Assembly (NCBI GenBank): GCA_003695505.1
Contig: RFIY01000260.1
Coordinates: 1-8,767, forward strand
Source: Candidatus Dadabacteria bacterium
GTDB taxonomy: Bacteria; J088
Length of the DNA: 8,767 bases
Direction of reading: 5' to 3'
The notes under the pieces are model-generated. The model searched no databases. It was not told the DNA's origin and saw only the letters and a list, made by a program, of their open reading frames with translations. Within the stretch, counting starts at the first letter, position 1; the number at the start of each line of letters is the position of its first letter. A program made the translations under genes and the position numbers. Of this stretch, positions 6,991-8,767 are shown piece after piece.

Positions 6991-8508
6991 TCAAAAGAGC
7001 CACTGCCATTCGGCCCGCGCGATGACCTGGCCTGGCCAGACGAAAAACATGTTGTCCTCCGGCCGATCCTTCAGCAACAAATAGCGTCCGTCGATCTTGT
7101 CGGCTGCGTACAGCGCGGCGAGCTGGCGCTCAGGACGCCCCCTGTAGGCACCAAGCGGCAATTCCACAAACAGGCGCAGGCCACGGATCCGGAATCCAGC
7201 CTCCACAGGCACCGGGGGGGCGTGCAGCGCGTCGAACGGCGAATTGACGCGATCTGGCAACGACAGCAGCCGATTGAGGCGATAGGCATCCAGAAAGATG
7301 TCGCGCCAGCTCGTACGGACATAAACGTCATCAACGCGTAACCTCGCCGCCAGCTCCGTCCGCATCAGCGCCCATATACGCCGTGGCCAGTTGACGCCCC
7401 GCAGGATCTGGCGCACGCCGGGAGCGTCCATCGCGATCTGGAAGCCACGCATCGCACGAGAAGCGACCCGCGGTCGTGTACGACCGGCCAACATGGCATC
7501 GCGAACGCCCGCGACGGTCGCCTCGGTCACCTGCAGTTCAGTGATAACCGCACCTACCCACTGGGCAAAATGTGCATCGCTGTTGCCATACTGCGCGACG
7601 GCGTATTCATCGGCTTCGTCGACGTCGGCACGCCAGGCGGTCGGAAAAATCTCGGCCCCATTGAAGCGCTCCACACCATTGACCGGCAGGCGGCGACCCA
7701 GTGCACCTGACACGCCCGCGTCGGGACGGTTGGGATGCGCAAGCACCGCGATGCCGCCCTGCCTGTGAATGTAGTCGACCGTTGCGCGTACCGGCATCCC
7801 AGGGGGGATCGGCGTCGTCACAAAATATGCAAGCAGATGGCCGTCCGCCGTCGAGATCTCGACTCCCGGTACGAGGATCAGCGGCCGCGTCAGCTCGCCG
7901 GATCGCCGCATGGCCTGATACGTTGCCCGCACCAGCGGCCAGCTGACAATATCGTGATCCGTGATCGCCAGCACGTCCAGGTGCTGTCGCTGCGCGGCAA
8001 GCAGGATGTCACGGACTGGCGTTGCGCTGTCGTGACTTCGGGACGCATGCACATGCAGATCGGCGACGAGCCGCCGCATTCCGTTGACGCGACGAGTGTC
8101 CGATGTCGCTTCCGTCGGTATCGTCGACGCAAGGACATAGTCGACTGCCTCGACGCGTCGGCGGAGCTGCGTCGTGAGCAGATGGGCCGCAGGAATAACG
8201 GGATCGAGTTGCCAGGAGACACCTGTATCACTCCCGACCGGCGGCGGGTCGAACAACCCGGGCCAACCACTGGCGATCCCGGTCAACAGGAGCGTCGCCA
8301 GGGATAACGCCTGATCACGCGCCGGCTGCTCACGCAGGAAACGCTCGAGATCCCGCGCCTGGGTTTCCTCGCGGCGCAACGGCATATAGGTATTACTGTA
8401 CGGCTCCGGCCGGTAGACAGGATGCAGCACATACGGCGCATCCGGCCCGGGAGCGAGCGTGGCGCATCCAGACAGCGCCAACAGCACTGCAACCCAGCGT
8501 ATCCGCAT
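6991..8508 (-). CDS. Predicted lipoprotein with PHP-type metal-dependent phosphoesterase domain
   Basis: This 505-residue protein begins with a lipoprotein signal: two Arg, a hydrophobic stretch and the lipobox L12-S13-G14-C15. It should therefore be exported and lipid-anchored, in the outer membrane or facing the periplasm. Residues about 148-350 are a PHP (polymerase and histidinol phosphatase) domain with the expected metal ligands: ADLHVHASRSHD (149-160; His152, His154), ITDHD (182-186), PGVEIS (214-219; Glu217), AVLAHPN (254-260; His258) and GNSDAH (308-313; Asp311, His313). All metal motifs look intact, so it is probably an active phosphoesterase or nuclease-like hydrolase; the substrate is unknown. 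Residues 16-147 and about 350-505 match nothing I recognise. The C-terminal part is rich in Arg and aromatic residues and ends EWQWLF. The ATG start overlaps by one base the TGA of the upstream hydrolase gene (TGATG), which suggests translational coupling. Most PHP proteins are cytoplasmic, so a lipidated one is notable. Confidence 0.85.
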   Translation of the reverse strand: MRIRWVAVLLALSGCATLAPGPDAPYVLHPVYRPEPYSNTYMPLRREETQARDLERFLREQPARDQALSLATLLLTGIASGWPGLFDPPPVGSDTGVSWQLDPVIPAAHLLTTQLRRRVEAVDYVLASTIPTEATSDTRRVNGMRRLVADLHVHASRSHDSATPVRDILLAAQRQHLDVLAITDHDIVSWPLVRATYQAMRRSGELTRPLILVPGVEISTADGHLLAYFVTTPIPPGMPVRATVDYIHRQGGIAVLAHPNRPDAGVSGALGRRLPVNGVERFNGAEIFPTAWRADVDEADEYAVAQYGNSDAHFAQWVGAVITELQVTEATVAGVRDAMLAGRTRPRVASRAMRGFQIAMDAPGVRQILRGVNWPRRIWALMRTELAARLRVDDVYVRTSWRDIFLDAYRLNRLLSLPDRVNSPFDALHAPPVPVEAGFRIRGLRLFVELPLGAYRGRPERQLAALYAADKIDGRYLLLKDRPEDNMFFVWPGQVIARAEWQWLF

Positions 8509-8767
8509 CAATGCAGCGCGTCCAGAAACGTGCGAACGGCCGTATCAAAGCGATGCGGCTGATCGGCGTGGACCCAGTGCCCCGCCTGACGGAGCCAGAC
8601 AAATCGGGCGCGCGGGAACACCTGCCGCACCGCCCTGGCATCGTCCCGCGTCACATAATCGGAATCAGCGCCGCACAGATACAGCGCCGCCAGATCGCGC
8701 GGCGTGTCACATGGCGCGACCGTGCAGACCCCTGCGGCGATCGCGTCCCCCTGCTCCAGGAGCACCC
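8508..8767 (-). CDS. Alpha/beta hydrolase (YbfF/esterase-like), C-terminal part only
   Basis: Only the last 85 or so codons lie in the window; the frame is open to the window edge, so the start is outside. The visible part fits the C-terminal third of the alpha/beta hydrolase fold: a strand ending ALYLCGADSDYV, where the Asp region corresponds to the late acidic position of the family, then a helix with FPRARFVWL, and AGHWVHADQP with the likely catalytic His of the Ser-Asp-His triad. A closing helix ends FLDALH. The motif AGHWVHADQP is typical of small esterases of the YbfF/ABHD11 kind and of related lactone or ester hydrolases, but the nucleophile Ser and lid are not seen, so substrate is open. 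The TGA stop (8508-8510) shares one base with the ATG of the PHP lipoprotein gene, indicating an operon. Confidence 0.8.
   Translation of the reverse strand, partial: VLLEQGDAIAAGVCTVAPCDTPRDLAALYLCGADSDYVTRDDARAVRQVFPRARFVWLRQAGHWVHADQPHRFDTAVRTFLDALH

Noticed and set aside
6070-7341. Plus-strand frame of 423 codons bridging the RNA helicase and PHP genes
   Set aside because: It is a shadow of two well-supported minus-strand genes, with no domain and no convincing ribosome-binding site.

Overview
The window is a high-GC stretch of a bacterial chromosome with tightly packed genes, all on the minus strand, so transcription runs from high to low coordinates. It looks like a Gram-negative bacterium. 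One product has a clear lipoprotein signal peptide and the DEAD-box helicase resembles proteobacterial RhlB. GlmS and the UvrD/PcrA helicase are of broadly distributed types, so I do not assign a phylum. I see no tRNA, rRNA, CRISPR array, insertion sequence or other mobile element. Gaps between genes are at most about 140 bases.

In transcription order, the first block is the 3' end of an alpha/beta hydrolase gene (8508 to beyond 8767). Its stop codon overlaps, as TGATG, the start of a gene for a predicted lipid-anchored PHP-domain phosphoesterase (8508-6991). After a 123-base gap come an RhlB-like RNA helicase with a DECD box and a basic Gly/Arg-rich tail (6867-5566) and a small SRPBCC/START-like protein (5520-5092). 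A GC-rich hairpin followed by five T residues at 5051-5017 probably ends this block.

The second block begins after that terminator and is a mixed ribosomal and housekeeping operon: rpsF-rpsR as ONE gene (4953-4480), rplI (4445-3867), glmS (3820-1976) and a UvrD/PcrA helicase gene (1979 to beyond 1). glmS and the helicase gene overlap by four bases (ATGA). The spacings of 34, 46 and -4 bases suggest co-transcription. The unit would then join ribosomal proteins, the first enzyme of amino-sugar (peptidoglycan/LPS precursor) synthesis and a DNA-repair helicase.

The outstanding observation is that ribosomal proteins bS6 and bS18, normally separate products of adjacent genes and direct partners on the 30S platform, are encoded here as one continuous 157-residue protein. 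The S18 part lacks the usual N-terminal segment and has no start codon of its own at the junction. The next gene encodes bL9 with an extra acidic tail of about 45 residues, so two neighbouring ribosomal proteins are unusual.
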